NCBI RefSeq assembly: GCF_014192225.1
Contig: NZ_JACHXS010000002.1
Span: 372,001 to 436,000, forward strand
DNA length: 64,000 bases
Direction of reading: 5' to 3'
From: Pseudoduganella umbonata
Lineage (GTDB): Bacteria > Pseudomonadota > Gammaproteobacteria > Burkholderiales > Burkholderiaceae_D
Part shown: one piece after another, positions 7,940 through 18,149 of the stretch
Layout: each line of letters starts with the position of its first letter
Position numbering within the stretch: position 1 is the stretch's first letter
Translations under genes and position numbers: made by a program
Notes under the pieces: generated by a model
The model's database searches: none
Seen by the model: only the letters and a program-made list of their open reading frames with translations
Told to the model about the DNA's origin: nothing

Positions 7940-8761
7940 TTATTGCACTGCATCGTAGCGGCGGTCGATACGGTCCAGCGAGCCGTCGCGGCGCATCGTG
8001 TCGAGCACCGCATTCATCCGTTCCACCAGCGGCTCCGGCACGCTGCGATGGCACGCCAGGTACAGGCCGACGCGGTTGAAGACCAGCACCGGCACGAGCT
8101 GGCCATTGCGTCCCAGCCGCCGGGTGGTCTTCAGTTCCGGCCGCGCGGCCACGGCCCACAGGTCGATCCGGTTCATCAGCAGCTTTTCCGCGTTGACGTC
8201 ATCGTTCTGCACCGCCTCCACGTTGAAGCCGCGGCTGCGCAGGTAGTCGTCGCGCGCATCGCCGCCGTAGGTGCCGATGCGCAGCGGCCGCGCATCCTCC
8301 AGCGTGCGCAGCTGCAGCGGCCGGTCGGCACGCGCCATCAGCACCCAGTCCGACTGCACGATCGGTCCCACCCACTTGAAGCCGGCTTCGCGTTCGGCGG
8401 TGCGGGTGGTGGAATACACGCAGGTCAGCGGATCGCGCTGCGCCTTCATATAGGCGCGCTTCCACGGCAGCAGGTCGATGGTGTGCGGCACGCCGGCGCG
8501 CTCGAGCATCTCGCGCACCTTGTCGGTCTGGCGCCCGGTGGGTTTGCCGTCGACGAGCATGCTGGTAGGCGGCGTGTGCTCGCCGGTAATGACGAGGTGC
8601 GGCCAGGCAGCCGGTGCATCGGCAACCGGTTTGGTCCCCAGTTTGGTCGCCGGTGCCGCGGCGGCAGGCCGGCTGGCGCCGAGCGTCAAGGCTGCCAGCA
8701 CGGTCGATGCCGCCAGTGCGGCCAGCGCAGGCAGGGCAACAGCGCCCAGCCTGGAAACCAT
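7940..8761 (-). CDS. Periplasmic solute-binding protein, family 3-like (transporter substrate-binding domain)
   Basis: A 273-residue protein with a hydrophobic leader (LPALAALAASTVLAALTLG, cleaved near AAA-AP around residue 35). Its two-lobed family-3 binding-protein features include LLPWKRAYMKAQ, CVYSTTRTAEREAGFKWVGPI and a terminal RRDGSLDRIDRRYD, typical of polar amino-acid or quinoprotein-associated binding proteins. The ATG at 8761 begins 6 bp after the stop of the upstream transferase gene; an overlapping GTG at 8770 is possible. There is no permease or ATPase nearby, so it may act as an orphan sensor or binding protein. Confidence 0.75.
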   Translation of the reverse strand: MVSRLGAVALPALAALAASTVLAALTLGASRPAAAAPATKLGTKPVADAPAAWPHLVITGEHTPPTSMLVDGKPTGRQTDKVREMLERAGVPHTIDLLPWKRAYMKAQRDPLTCVYSTTRTAEREAGFKWVGPIVQSDWVLMARADRPLQLRTLEDARPLRIGTYGGDARDDYLRSRGFNVEAVQNDDVNAEKLLMNRIDLWAVAARPELKTTRRLGRNGQLVPVLVFNRVGLYLACHRSVPEPLVERMNAVLDTMRRDGSLDRIDRRYDAVQ

Positions 8762-8766
8762 GCCGG

Positions 8767-10476
8767 TCACGGTGCGGTGCGGCGGAACAGGCGGAAACGC
8801 TCGCTGCGTTCGCTGACGCGGCGGCCTTCCCACAGCAGCGTCCAGTTGCCGGGCGGGTCGCTTCGCACGCCGCGCGTGTAGTCCTGCCACAGCAGCAGGC
8901 GGCACTGGGCGTGGTCCATGCTGTTGAACGGCAGCTTGCCGAAATAGGCGAACGAGGCGCGCTGGGCCGGGCCGGCGTTGCTGGTCACGCAATCGGTATC
9001 CGGCGGCAGCACGGCCGCGGCCTGGCGCGCCACCGTGGCATAGCTCTTGTTGTAATTGGTGAGCGGTAAAAACAGCGTCATCCACAGGATCCAGATCAGG
9101 ATCACGCCGCCCGAGGACAGCACCACGGCGCGCCACAGCACCGACGGCCGGCGCGAGACGCGCCAGTGCACCAGCAGGAACCAGCCCAGCGTGGCCGCGG
9201 CGGCCACGACCAGTGCCAGCCAGTTCACTTCCGGCACATAGCCGGGCACCAGCCGCAGCACGTTATGGGCGGGCTTCGGCGGCCAGCCCGTCAGCTGGGC
9301 ATACCAGAACAGCCACAGCATGGCCGCGCACAGGGTCAGCACCATCACCGAGAACCAGTCGATGGCGTTGATCGCGCCGCGCTGCACCGTCAGCAAACCG
9401 AACGCGGCCATGATCGCCAGCGGCGGTACCAGCATCAGCAGCTGGGCATGCTCCGGCGCCGGGTGCATCAGCAGCATCACGATCGAGACGGCGACGAAGG
9501 TGGTCGGCACCACGATGTGCAGCAGGTTGTTCTGCCGGCGCCATGCATAGGCGGCCCACAGTGCGAACGGCCAGGCAGGCCAGAAGAACCATACGCCGTC
9601 GCGGACGAAGATCTGCAGCGGGCGCAGGCTCGGCAGCGCCAGCTGGGCCATGTTCCAGGTATTCCAGGCGGCCACCGGTGCCTGGCCGTAGGGCTGCGCG
9701 ATCAGTGTCGGTACCAGCCACGGCAGCGTGACGGCAGCGGCCACGCCGAGCGAGGCCAGCAGGTGCGGCAGCGCTTTGCCGGCCGGGACCGCCAGGAAGC
9801 GGGTGCAGATGAACAGCGCCACCAGCACGAACGCGGGCGGTACCCAGCCGCGCGTCAGCGTCATCAGGCCCAATGCCAGGCCGATCAGCGCGGCATTGCG
9901 CCAGCACGGCTTTTCCATGTAGCGCACCGAGCGGTACAGCGTGAGGGCGAGCAGTGCCGTCAGCAGCGGCTCGGCCGTGGTTTCGTGGCCATGCTGCAGG
10001 AAGCCCAGGCAGCCGAGGTAGATCAGCAGCGCGGCATCGGCCAGCGTGCGGCCGAAGTCGTCCGGCTCGGGCTGGCCGCCGAAGGCCAGCTTCAGCGGCT
10101 GCGCTTCGGGGCGCCGGCCCAGGTTGAAGGTGGCATACCACAGCGACAGCACACCCAGCAGGAAGACGCCGATGGTGGCGATGCGCGCCGCCAGCACGTC
10201 GCCGAGGAAGCCGCCGAACAGCTTGATGCACAGCGCGCCCAGCCAGAACATCAGCGGGCCTTCCTCGGGCATCGACATGCCGGCGATGTTCGGCCACAGC
10301 CAGTCCTGCCAGGTGCCGTGCGCCATCGTCCACATGATGCCGAAGCTGGCGGCATCGTCGTTCTTCCACGGTTCGCGTCCGATTACGCCCGGCAGGATGT
10401 ACAGCATGGCCAGGGCGAATAGCGCCCAGCGGGGCAAGGCAAGGACGGCGGAGGCGGGAAGGCGGACTGGCTTCAT
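8767..10476 (-). CDS. ArnT-like GT39-type glycosyltransferase, integral membrane
   Basis: A 569-residue polytopic protein with about 12 hydrophobic segments. The first periplasmic loop has GREPWKNDDAASFG, the acidic DD site of the PMT/ArnT (GT39/GT83) families that take sugars from polyprenyl-phosphate donors. A GHETTAEPLL segment and a hydrophilic C-terminal domain after about residue 470 also fit. Family knowledge suggests transfer of a sugar to lipid A or another envelope acceptor; the acceptor is not known. No other cell-envelope gene is adjacent. The binding-protein gene follows 5 bp after the stop. Confidence 0.85.
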   Translation of the reverse strand: MKPVRLPASAVLALPRWALFALAMLYILPGVIGREPWKNDDAASFGIMWTMAHGTWQDWLWPNIAGMSMPEEGPLMFWLGALCIKLFGGFLGDVLAARIATIGVFLLGVLSLWYATFNLGRRPEAQPLKLAFGGQPEPDDFGRTLADAALLIYLGCLGFLQHGHETTAEPLLTALLALTLYRSVRYMEKPCWRNAALIGLALGLMTLTRGWVPPAFVLVALFICTRFLAVPAGKALPHLLASLGVAAAVTLPWLVPTLIAQPYGQAPVAAWNTWNMAQLALPSLRPLQIFVRDGVWFFWPAWPFALWAAYAWRRQNNLLHIVVPTTFVAVSIVMLLMHPAPEHAQLLMLVPPLAIMAAFGLLTVQRGAINAIDWFSVMVLTLCAAMLWLFWYAQLTGWPPKPAHNVLRLVPGYVPEVNWLALVVAAAATLGWFLLVHWRVSRRPSVLWRAVVLSSGGVILIWILWMTLFLPLTNYNKSYATVARQAAAVLPPDTDCVTSNAGPAQRASFAYFGKLPFNSMDHAQCRLLLWQDYTRGVRSDPPGNWTLLWEGRRVSERSERFRLFRRTAP

Positions 10477-10523
10477 TAATCGGTCGTGCTGACGTTGGAA
10501 ACAGGAGTATCGGTGATAACAAT

Positions 10524-10552
10524 AAAAAAAGGCAGCCGCAGCTGCCTTTTTT
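10524..10552. terminator. Bidirectional terminator hairpin after rpmE2
   Basis: The stem GGCAGC / GCTGCC with loop CGCA is flanked by an A-run on the left and a T-run on the right, so it can terminate on either strand. It lies 14 bp downstream of the rpmE2 stop, on whose strand the left A-run reads as the U-tract. Confidence 0.85.
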
Positions 10553-10566
10553 CGTTCGCGGGGCGA

Positions 10567-10836
10567 TTAGCCTTGCGAAACGGCGGTCTTCGAACCGACT
10601 TTGCCGAACTTCTGGCGGAATTTTTCCACGCGACCGGCGGTGTCGACGATCTTGTGCTGGCCCGTGAAGAACGGGTGCGATTCCGACGAGACTTCGATCT
10701 TGACCAGCGGGTATTCCTTGCCGTCCAGGGTGATCTTGTCGCGGGTGTTGATCGTGGAACGGGTCACGAACTTGAAGTCGCAGGACAGGTCGTGGAACAC
10801 AACTTCGCGGTAATCCGGATGAATTTCGTTTTTCAT
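10567..10836 (-). CDS. rpmE2: 50S ribosomal protein L31 type B (zinc-independent)
   Basis: An 89-residue L31 protein beginning [16 protein letters not shown] and containing [10 protein letters not shown], diagnostic of the long type B form. It lacks the CxxC zinc ribbon of type A, with only one Cys near residue 19, so it is the 'C-minus' paralogue that in other bacteria replaces L31A under zinc limitation. I saw no clear Zur box in the short upstream region. A hairpin terminator follows the gene. In this lineage type B may be the sole L31. Confidence 0.95.
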   Translation of the reverse strand: MKNEIHPDYREVVFHDLSCDFKFVTRSTINTRDKITLDGKEYPLVKIEVSSESHPFFTGQHKIVDTAGRVEKFRQKFGKVGSKTAVSQG

Positions 10837-10959
10837 GATGCTTCTCTATAAAGTTTGGTAGCCAAACAGCACTTCGGCGGTCCAACAGCTTCTCGACCCG
10901 ATTACTGATCACTTGCCAGGGTTAAAAACAGCCGAAAATTATACACCAATCGATCCAAC

Positions 10960-11022
10960 AAAATGGGGACGGACCCTGTTTTCCAGGAAATTTCCTGAAA
11001 AACAGGGTCCGTCCCCAATTTT
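10960..11022. repeat. Large palindromic REP-like repeat downstream of rho
   Basis: Inverted arms GGGGACGGACCCTGTTTT (10965 onward) and AAAACAGGGTCCGTCCCC (ending about 11017) flank a smaller AGGAAATTTCCT palindrome. On the minus strand it begins about 15 bp past the rho stop and is followed by ATTTTG, so it could act as the terminator of the rho message. The perfect long arms are typical of interspersed palindromes in Betaproteobacteria. Confidence 0.8.
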
Positions 11023-11036
11023 GCGGCAACTTTTTG

Positions 11037-12299
11037 TTAGCCGCCGCGGCGCATCATGTCGAAGAACTCGGTATTGGTCTTCGTGGCGCGCATCTTGTCG
11101 AGGATGAACTCCATCGCTTCGATCTCGTCCATCGAGTACAGCAGCTTGCGCAGGATCCAGATCTTCTGCAGCTCGTTCGGCTTGATCAGCAGTTCCTCGC
11201 GGCGCGTGCCGGATTTGTTCAGGTTGATCGCCGGGTAGACGCGCTTCTCGGCGAGGCGGCGCTCCAGGTGCACTTCCATGTTGCCGGTGCCCTTGAATTC
11301 TTCGTAGATCACGTCATCCATGCGCGAGCCGGTTTCGATCAGGGCGGTGGCGATGATCGTCAGCGAGCCGCCTTCCTCGATGTTGCGGGCGGCGCCGAAG
11401 AAGCGTTTCGGACGCTGCAGCGCGTTGGCGTCCACACCGCCGGTCAGCACCTTGCCCGATGCCGGGATCACGGTGTTGTAGGCGCGGGCCAGGCGGGTGA
11501 TCGAGTCCAGCAGGATGACCACATCCTTCTTCATCTCGACCAGGCGCTTGGCCTTTTCCATGACCATCTCGGCAACCTGCACGTGGCGGGTGGCCGGTTC
11601 GTCGAACGTGGAGGCGACGACTTCGCCGCGCACCGAGCGCTGCATTTCCGTCACTTCTTCCGGGCGTTCGTCGATCAGCAGCACGATCAGCGTCACGTCC
11701 GGGTGGTTGGCCGTGATGGCGTGCGCGATATGCTGCAGCATCACGGATTTGCCGGATTTCGGCGACGCCACCAGCAGGCCGCGCTGGCCCTTGCCGATCG
11801 GCGCGATCAGGTCGACGATGCGGCCGGTGATGTTCTCGGCGCCGTTCATTTCGCGCTCGAGGCGCAGCGGCTCGTTCGGGTGCAGCGGCGTCAGGTTCTC
11901 AAACAGGATGCGGTGCTTCGAGGCTTCCGGCGATTCGCCGTTGACCTTGTCCACCTTGACCAGTGCGAAGTAGCGTTCGCCATCCTTCGGCGTGCGCACT
12001 TCGCCTTCGATCGAGTCACCGGTATGCAGGTTGAAGCGCCGGATTTGCGACGGCGAAATATAGATGTCGTCGGTCGACGCCATGTAGCTGGCGTCCGGCG
12101 AGCGCAGGAAGCCGAAGCCGTCCGGCAGCACTTCCAGGGCGCCATCGCCGAAGATCTGCTCGCCAGCCTTGGCGCGCTTCTTCAGGATCGCGAACATCAG
12201 CTCCTGCTTGCGCAGGCGGGCCGCATTGTCGATATCCAGACTGATGGCCATTTCCAGCAACGCCGAAACGTGCAAGGCCTTTAATTCAGATAGATGCAT
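11037..12299 (-). CDS. rho: Transcription termination factor Rho
   Basis: A 420-residue hexameric RNA helicase that ends transcription. The N-terminal helical domain begins [18 protein letters not shown], followed by the cold-shock-like RNA-binding domain ([22 protein letters not shown]). The RecA-type motor has a P-loop SPKSGKS (about 179-185), and [11 protein letters not shown] and [11 protein letters not shown] are visible toward the C-terminus. Length matches the short non-inserted Rho of Proteobacteria. The order rho then upstream trxA on the same strand is the widespread trxA-rho pairing. Confidence 0.98.
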   Translation of the reverse strand: MHLSELKALHVSALLEMAISLDIDNAARLRKQELMFAILKKRAKAGEQIFGDGALEVLPDGFGFLRSPDASYMASTDDIYISPSQIRRFNLHTGDSIEGEVRTPKDGERYFALVKVDKVNGESPEASKHRILFENLTPLHPNEPLRLEREMNGAENITGRIVDLIAPIGKGQRGLLVASPKSGKSVMLQHIAHAITANHPDVTLIVLLIDERPEEVTEMQRSVRGEVVASTFDEPATRHVQVAEMVMEKAKRLVEMKKDVVILLDSITRLARAYNTVIPASGKVLTGGVDANALQRPKRFFGAARNIEEGGSLTIIATALIETGSRMDDVIYEEFKGTGNMEVHLERRLAEKRVYPAINLNKSGTRREELLIKPNELQKIWILRKLLYSMDEIEAMEFILDKMRATKTNTEFFDMMRRGG

Positions 12300-12432
12300 A
12301 GGTGTTTGAGTGTCCCGTGACGGGAAAGTAAGGTAGGGGAGGGAACTGCGTGGGCTATTAATATATCGGGGGGCTGGTGCCTCGGTCCCGGCCAGGCAGG
12401 TGGTGCTGCGGGCGCAACACCACCTATATTAC

Positions 12433-12759
12433 TCAAATATTGCTGTCGATGAAAGAGGTCAGCTGGCCTTTCGCCATTGCGCCTACTTTCTGGGCAGCCG
12501 GCACGCCGTTCTTGAACAGGATCAGCGTGGGGATGCCGCGAATGCCGAACTTGCCCGGCACGGTCTGGTTTGCATCGACGTCCAGCTTGGCGATCGTCAG
12601 CTTGCCGTCATATTCCTTGGCGACTTCTTCCAGGATCGGGGCAATGCTCTTGCAAGGACCGCACCATTCGGCCCAGAAGTCCACCAGCACTGGCCGGTCG
12701 GATTTCAGCACGTCGGCTTCGAACGACGCGTCGGTAATGTGTTTGATGTTTTCGCTCAT
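12433..12759 (-). CDS. trxA: Thioredoxin TrxA
   Basis: A 108-residue classic thioredoxin with the WCGPC active site (Cys33, Cys36), the conserved buried Asp (VLVDFWAEW) and the cis-Pro loop [11 protein letters not shown]. It is the cytosolic disulfide reductase acting with thioredoxin reductase. It lies 133 bp upstream of rho in the same orientation, a common conserved pair. A GC-rich hairpin at 12399-12424 in the gap lacks a T-run, so read-through into rho is plausible. A GGGGAAAACA ribosome-binding region precedes the ATG. Confidence 0.97.
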   Translation of the reverse strand: MSENIKHITDASFEADVLKSDRPVLVDFWAEWCGPCKSIAPILEEVAKEYDGKLTIAKLDVDANQTVPGKFGIRGIPTLILFKNGVPAAQKVGAMAKGQLTSFIDSNI

Positions 12760-12899
12760 GTTGTTTTCCCCTTTCGGGATCAGATTAAGTTCGCCTGGCG
12801 CGCCCGGTGCCGCCAGCCCGTTACCGGGGAGATGGAGCCGTCTCGCAACAATTCAATGTCAAGCCCATGGCAAGTCGGATGGTCCGGTGCATCACTACT

Positions 12900-12951
12900 G
12901 AATCACAGCCGAATTACAGCCGAGTTCAGCCGAATTACAGTGAATCACAGC
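12900..12951. repeat. Short tandem repeat, ~10-11-bp units upstream of trxA
   Basis: Five degenerate copies lie end to end: GAATCACAGCC, GAATTACAGCC, GAGTTCAGCC, GAATTACAGT and GAATCACAGC. The array is in the 246-bp gap between the lone receiver gene and trxA. The pitch is close to one helical turn. No protein or RNA is evident here. Confidence 0.65.
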
Positions 12952-13005
12952 GCAGCCAACGAGACTTGCAAGAGGGAATCAAGCGGGGATGGATCAAATA
13001 ATAAC

Positions 13006-13419
13006 CTATTTTCTGTCGCCGTGTAGCCGGTCGGACCTGCCGTCGGCCACGGCCAGCAGGTCGGCCAGCGCGTCGCGCGACAGCGGCTTGCTGCACGCGC
13101 CCACGATCGTCAATCCCTGCGCCATCGCCAGCAATTCGGCGGCGCGCAGGATGCCGCTGTCCATGCCCGACAGCAGTATCACGCCGCCCGTGAAACCCTG
13201 CTCGGCCACGGCGCGCAGGAACTCGATGCCGTCCATCTCCGGCAGCGACAGGTCGCAGATCATCAGGTCCGGCCGGAATGCCGGCAGCGCCTTCAGCGCG
13301 CTGCGGGCGTCGCTGGCGGCGTGGATGTGGGAGTAGCCCAGGCCGCCGATCAGGTCGGTCAGCAGTTCCAGCATGAAGACGTCATCGTCCAGCAGCAGGA
13401 TGCGCAGCGTGTAGTGCAT
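13006..13419 (-). CDS. Single-domain response regulator (lone receiver)
   Basis: A 137-residue protein that is only a receiver domain: acidic pocket LLDDDV at residues 9-14, phosphoacceptor Asp in LMICDLSLPEMDG (about residue 56), Ser/Thr switch in LLSGMD, and Lys in CSKPL (about 111). There is no output domain, so it probably passes phosphate or interacts with a target protein. It starts 2 bp after the stop of the hybrid kinase, so the two are translationally linked and the kinase is its likely partner through the kinase's Hpt domain. Confidence 0.88.
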   Translation of the reverse strand: MHYTLRILLLDDDVFMLELLTDLIGGLGYSHIHAASDARSALKALPAFRPDLMICDLSLPEMDGIEFLRAVAEQGFTGGVILLSGMDSGILRAAELLAMAQGLTIVGACSKPLSRDALADLLAVADGRSDRLHGDRK

Positions 13420-13421
13420 GT

Positions 13422-16400
13422 TCAATGATCGCCGATCGTCGTGTGATTCATGATGTATTCCCTGATTTGACCCAGCAGCGGGCGGAATTGCCCGATCAGT
13501 GCCCAGGCCCCCCGTTCGGCCGCCGGGCCGGCCGACGGCAGCGCTTCCATGCGCTCGCACAGGTCGCCCATGCCGATCGCTCCCACCGTGCGGGCGGCCG
13601 CTTTCAGCCGATGGCCCAGTTCGCGGATACGGCCAATATCGCCGGCGGCCAGCGCCTCGTCCAGTTCCGCCAGTCCCGCCTCGGCCGACTGCAGGAACTT
13701 CAAGGCGAAATTGCGGATCTTGTCCGGCTGGTAGCCCAGCACCTGGGCCAGTACGGACAGGTCGACGACCGCCGGATCGCCTGCCAGCGCTCCGTGCGGC
13801 CGTCGCGAGACGGCAACCTCGCCATCCTTGCCACCGGGGCCGCCGTCGCCATCGTCGCCACCCTCGCTGCCGGCACCCTGCGCGGACCGCTCCGGCAGCC
13901 ACGCCGCGACCGTGCGCACCAGCAGCGCCGGCTGGATCGGCTTGGCGATGAAGTCGTCCATGCCGGCCGCCAGGCAGCGTTCGCGCTCGTCGCTGGTGGC
14001 GGTGGCCGTCATCGCCAGCACGCGCAGGCCGGCCAGGCGCGTGTCGGCGCGGATCCGGCGGGTCGCCTCCAGGCCATCCATCACCGGCATCTGCACATCC
14101 ATCAGCACGCAGTCGAAGCGCGATTGTGCCAGTTCCGCCAGCGCTTCGGCGCCATTGCCGGCCAGCCGTACCGCGGCACCCGCTTCCTCCAGCATCTCCT
14201 GGCCGATCTGCTGGTTGAAGGCGTTGTCCTCCACCAGCAAGATGTGGAAACCCTTCAGCGAAGCCGGTTCGGCGGCCGGCACCGGCGGCAGCGCGTCGGC
14301 GGACGCATCGGCCATTACCCCGCCGATGCCCAGCTGCGCGGTAAGCCAGAAAGTGCTGCCGGCGCCGGGCGTGCTCGTGACGCCGACTTCGCCCCCCATC
14401 AGCTGCGCCAGCTCCTTGCAGATGGCCAGGCCCAGACCGGTACCGCCATACGCGCGCGTGGTCGAAGGGTCGGCCTGCTGGAACGACTGGAACAGCCGGC
14501 CCATTTCCTGTTCCGTCATGCCGATGCCTTCGTCGCTGACTTCGAAGCGCAGCAGGCAATGCGTGTCGCTACCGGCCAGGCGCCGCACGCGCAGGCAGAT
14601 CGTGCCACGCTCGCTGAACTTGATCGCGTTGTTGGCGTAGTTGATCAGCACCTGGCCCAGCCGCAACGGATCGCCGCGCAGCATCGGCGGCACGTCGGCA
14701 TCGATGGCGATGTCGAGGCGCAGTTCCTTCGCGGTCGCCTTCGGCGCCACCACGGTGGTCAGCGTTTCGATGACCTGGTCCAGCGTGAACTCCACTTGCT
14801 CGATGTCCAGCTTGCCGGCCTCGATCTTGGAAATATCGAGGATGTCGTCGATGATGCCCAGCAGATGTTCGCCGGCAAAACGGATCTTTTCCAGGTAATC
14901 GCGCTGGCGCGGATCGAGATCGGTCTTCAGCGCCAGGTGCGCCATGCCGATCACGCCGTTCATCGGCGTGCGGATCTCATGGCTCATGTTGGCCAGGAAC
15001 TGGCCCTTGGCCTGGCTGGCTTCCTCGGCGACCTGCTTGGCCTGGTCCAGCTGCTCGGTGCGCTGCGCCACGCGTTCCTCGAGGTGTTCGTTCAGCTCGC
15101 GCAACGCCTGTTCCTGCCGCTTGGCTTCGGTGATGTCGATCGACATGCAGATCAGGTACACCGGCTCGCCATGCTCGTCGAACACGGGTTTCTTGAACGT
15201 GCGCAGAATGAGGTGCTGGCGCAGCGCCGGATTGAACAGCGTTTCCTCGTAGTCGATCTGCTCGCCGCGCGAGAACGCCTCGCGGTCGCGCCGGGTGAAC
15301 GCGGCCATCTCCTTCGGCGCGTGCAGATGCGCGTAGGTGCCGTTGTGCAGGTCGGCCATGGTGTAGCCGAACTGCCGCTCGCAGGCCGGATTCATCAGCA
15401 GCAGGCGGCTATCCGGACCTTTCAGGAACAGGCCGATCGGCATCATCTGGATGATTTCCTGCAGCCGCTGTTCGCCCTGCCGCAGCGCGTCGGCGCTGTT
15501 CTTGCGCTCGGTGATATCGGTCAGGCTGGCCACGACCATCGTCGCGGCACCCAGCTCGTCGCGCATCGGCTCCGCGTTCACCGACAGCCAGCAGGTACTG
15601 CCGTTGTCGGCCGTGACGCCCATCACCACGTCGCGCACCGAGCGGCCGCTGGCCAGCGCGCGCAGCACCGGGTGCTGGTCGGCGGCGAACGGCCGGCCAT
15701 CCTCGTGCATGCCGGGCCACAGCCGCGCGCCGCTGGCGGCCGCGGTCCCCAGCATGCCGCTTGCCGCGGTATTGCATTCGAGGATCACGCCTTCGCTGTT
15801 CAGCACCACCAGGCCATTGGTGACGGCATTGAATACCGAGGCCATGCGCTGGCTCGAATTGCGCAGCGCCACCTCGGCCAGGCGCCGGTCCGTGATGTCG
15901 GTGATCATCGCCAGCGTGCCGGTGTACACGCCGTCGTCGGCGTGGATCTGCGTCGTCGATACCAGCCCCCACATCGACGAGCCATCCTTGCGGTAGAAGC
16001 GCGCATCGCCCTGTTCCGCCTCGCCGGGGCGGCGGCGCTGGTGTTGCCGCATCAGCTGGGCCACGCTTTCCTCGTCGAGGAAGGAGTTCATCGGGCGGCC
16101 CAGCATCTCGTCCGGCTCGTAGCCCAGCATCCGCGCCAGCGTGGGGTTGACGAACGACGTGCGGTTGCCCGCATCCAGCATCCAGATGCCTTCGGTGGCG
16201 GTCTGCACGATCAGCCGGTAGCGCTCGGAGCTGGCGTGCAGCGCCTGTTCCGTGCGCTGGCGCTGGGTCATGTCGCGCACCGAGACCACCGACAGGCCCT
16301 GGCCCGCCATCTCGATCGGCGCCAGGTGCACCATGGCGGGGAAATGGGCGCCATCGGCGCGCCTTGCCGTCAGCACGCGGCCTGGCAGGTTCGGGCGCGA

Positions 16401-18062
16401 GAACAGTTCGCGCGCCAGGCCCGGCGCGCTGCGCATCACCTCCGGCAACAGCAGCTCCATCGACAGCCCGGCCATGTCGGCCGGCTGGTAGCCGAAGCAG
16501 GCCGCGGCGGCGCGGTTCACCTGTTTCACGCGGCCGGCGCGGTCCGCCACCAGGATGCCGCCCGGCATGGCCTCCAGCACCGCGGACAGCCGCTCCCGCT
16601 CGGCCACCGCGCGATCGCTGACGGGGCCCAGTGTGCCGCTCGCCAGCACGGGAAGTGCGCCTTTGCGCTCGGTCACGCGGCCGCGCACCGCGATCCAGCG
16701 GAAGCTGCCGTCGCGGCAGCGCATCCGGCATTCGTGCACCAGCAGCGTATCGTCGACGGGATCGAGGCCGATGTGCGACATGTCGTGCATCAGCTGCAGG
16801 CGGTCGTCCGGATGCACGTGCTGCAGCCAGGCGTCGCGGTCGCGCGGCGCGAAGCCCTCCGCGCCGTAGCCGAGCAGTTCGCCGGCGCGGGCCGACAGCC
16901 GCACTTCGTCGCTTTGCGGATACCACTCCCAGATGGCTTCGCAGGCCGCGTCCAGCGCGCGCTCGGCCGCCGGCGCCGGCGCGGCGGCCGGCATGGCCGG
17001 CATGGGCAGGGCCTGGACGCGCGGGCCGCGCAGCCGCCAGAGTGCCGCGCCGCCCAGCAGCACGGCCAGCGTGCCGGCGCCGATCCACGGCCAGGCCGGG
17101 CGTGGGGCCGGCTCGCGGTAGAGGAAACCGTCGAGCGGCACGCTGCGCGGCAGCATGCCAAGGGTGATGTAGGTATTGGCGATCGCCTGCCAGCGCACCG
17201 GATTGCTGTAGCCGGGTTCGACCAGCGCCTGCTCCAGCAGTTTCGCGGTCTCGCGTGCCTCGTGCATCAGGTGCTCGCGCGAATGGCCCTGCGGGTAGCG
17301 GGCGCGGATCAGGTCGACGATTTCCTCGGGATGCGCCATGGCGTAGCGCCAGCCCCGCAGCGTGGCGGCGCGCATCGCGCGGGCCCGCTCCGGATGGTTG
17401 CGCAGTTCGTCCTCGGTGGTGAACAGGTTGTCGCCGTAGAAGTCGATGCCGGCCGCACGCGGCGACAGCAGCTCGAAGCGCGCCCCGACACGGCCCAGCG
17501 TGTACGACACGTCCGTGCTGTAGCCCGACATCGCATCGACCTTGCCTTCCAGCAGATCGTCGAAGCGCTGGCTGTGCGCCAGCAGCTTCAGGTCGGAAAG
17601 CTTTACCCCCTGGCGCAGCAGGTAGGCCTGCAATTCGTCGTTGCCGGGCGCCAGCATCACGCGTGCGCCGGGCCACGGGAACGGGCTGCCGTCCGGCGTG
17701 CGGCGCACGACCAGCGCGGCAGCCGAATGCTGGAAGATCGACGCCAGCACCACCACCGGTTTGCCGGCCGCGCGGTGCAGCAGCAGGCTGCTGTTGCCGA
17801 TGCCGTACTGGGCCTGGCCGGCGAGCACGGAGCGCACCGGCGTGTCGCTTGGCTGCCCCTCGAGCAGCGTCACTTCCAGCCCGGCGTCGCGATAAAAGCC
17901 CTTGTACTGGGCGGCGTAATAGCCGGCGAACTGGAACTGGTGACGCCATTTCAGCTGGACGGTGACCCGCTCCAGCCCGAATGCCGGGCCGCATGCGCAC
18001 AACAGCAATGCCGCCAGTGTCAGCAGGCGGCGGCGTGCGGGGCGTACGGGATGGAGCGGCAA
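13422..18062 (-). CDS. Hybrid sensor histidine kinase with NMT1/THI5-like periplasmic sensor, PAS domains, receiver and Hpt
   Basis: About 1546 residues. In order: a signal peptide or anchor ([17 protein letters not shown]); an NMT1/THI5-like binding domain (about 30-300, beginning [19 protein letters not shown]); a membrane segment near 325-345; several PAS/PAC modules (about 375-990); a HisKA H-box SHEIRTP with His near 1028; an ATPase domain ([20 protein letters not shown]); a receiver with Asp near 1322 (LMDVQMP); and an Hpt with His near 1484 ([13 protein letters not shown]). I prefer the TTG at 18062 because AAAGGAAG precedes it and the leader begins there; another TTG at 18137 has no ribosome-binding site. 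hutC lies upstream and the lone receiver downstream on the same strand. The ligand is unknown. Confidence 0.85.
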   Translation of the reverse strand: MPLHPVRPARRRLLTLAALLLCACGPAFGLERVTVQLKWRHQFQFAGYYAAQYKGFYRDAGLEVTLLEGQPSDTPVRSVLAGQAQYGIGNSSLLLHRAAGKPVVVLASIFQHSAAALVVRRTPDGSPFPWPGARVMLAPGNDELQAYLLRQGVKLSDLKLLAHSQRFDDLLEGKVDAMSGYSTDVSYTLGRVGARFELLSPRAAGIDFYGDNLFTTEDELRNHPERARAMRAATLRGWRYAMAHPEEIVDLIRARYPQGHSREHLMHEARETAKLLEQALVEPGYSNPVRWQAIANTYITLGMLPRSVPLDGFLYREPAPRPAWPWIGAGTLAVLLGGAALWRLRGPRVQALPMPAMPAAAPAPAAERALDAACEAIWEWYPQSDEVRLSARAGELLGYGAEGFAPRDRDAWLQHVHPDDRLQLMHDMSHIGLDPVDDTLLVHECRMRCRDGSFRWIAVRGRVTERKGALPVLASGTLGPVSDRAVAERERLSAVLEAMPGGILVADRAGRVKQVNRAAAACFGYQPADMAGLSMELLLPEVMRSAPGLARELFSRPNLPGRVLTARRADGAHFPAMVHLAPIEMAGQGLSVVSVRDMTQRQRTEQALHASSERYRLIVQTATEGIWMLDAGNRTSFVNPTLARMLGYEPDEMLGRPMNSFLDEESVAQLMRQHQRRRPGEAEQGDARFYRKDGSSMWGLVSTTQIHADDGVYTGTLAMITDITDRRLAEVALRNSSQRMASVFNAVTNGLVVLNSEGVILECNTAASGMLGTAAASGARLWPGMHEDGRPFAADQHPVLRALASGRSVRDVVMGVTADNGSTCWLSVNAEPMRDELGAATMVVASLTDITERKNSADALRQGEQRLQEIIQMMPIGLFLKGPDSRLLLMNPACERQFGYTMADLHNGTYAHLHAPKEMAAFTRRDREAFSRGEQIDYEETLFNPALRQHLILRTFKKPVFDEHGEPVYLICMSIDITEAKRQEQALRELNEHLEERVAQRTEQLDQAKQVAEEASQAKGQFLANMSHEIRTPMNGVIGMAHLALKTDLDPRQRDYLEKIRFAGEHLLGIIDDILDISKIEAGKLDIEQVEFTLDQVIETLTTVVAPKATAKELRLDIAIDADVPPMLRGDPLRLGQVLINYANNAIKFSERGTICLRVRRLAGSDTHCLLRFEVSDEGIGMTEQEMGRLFQSFQQADPSTTRAYGGTGLGLAICKELAQLMGGEVGVTSTPGAGSTFWLTAQLGIGGVMADASADALPPVPAAEPASLKGFHILLVEDNAFNQQIGQEMLEEAGAAVRLAGNGAEALAELAQSRFDCVLMDVQMPVMDGLEATRRIRADTRLAGLRVLAMTATATSDERERCLAAGMDDFIAKPIQPALLVRTVAAWLPERSAQGAGSEGGDDGDGGPGGKDGEVAVSRRPHGALAGDPAVVDLSVLAQVLGYQPDKIRNFALKFLQSAEAGLAELDEALAAGDIGRIRELGHRLKAAARTVGAIGMGDLCERMEALPSAGPAAERGAWALIGQFRPLLGQIREYIMNHTTIGDH

Positions 18063-18149
18063 CGGCTTCCTTTCGTGAAGTCGGCCTGTGCGGCCGGTTC
18101 GGCATTCGGGGAGAAACGGGAATATGGGAATATACAACGAGCGGCGGGC

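Noticed and set aside
12399..12424. GGTGGTG/CACCACC hairpin between trxA and rho as a terminator
   Set aside because: It is not followed by a T-run on either strand, so it is not a standard intrinsic terminator. It may be a minor RNA structure.
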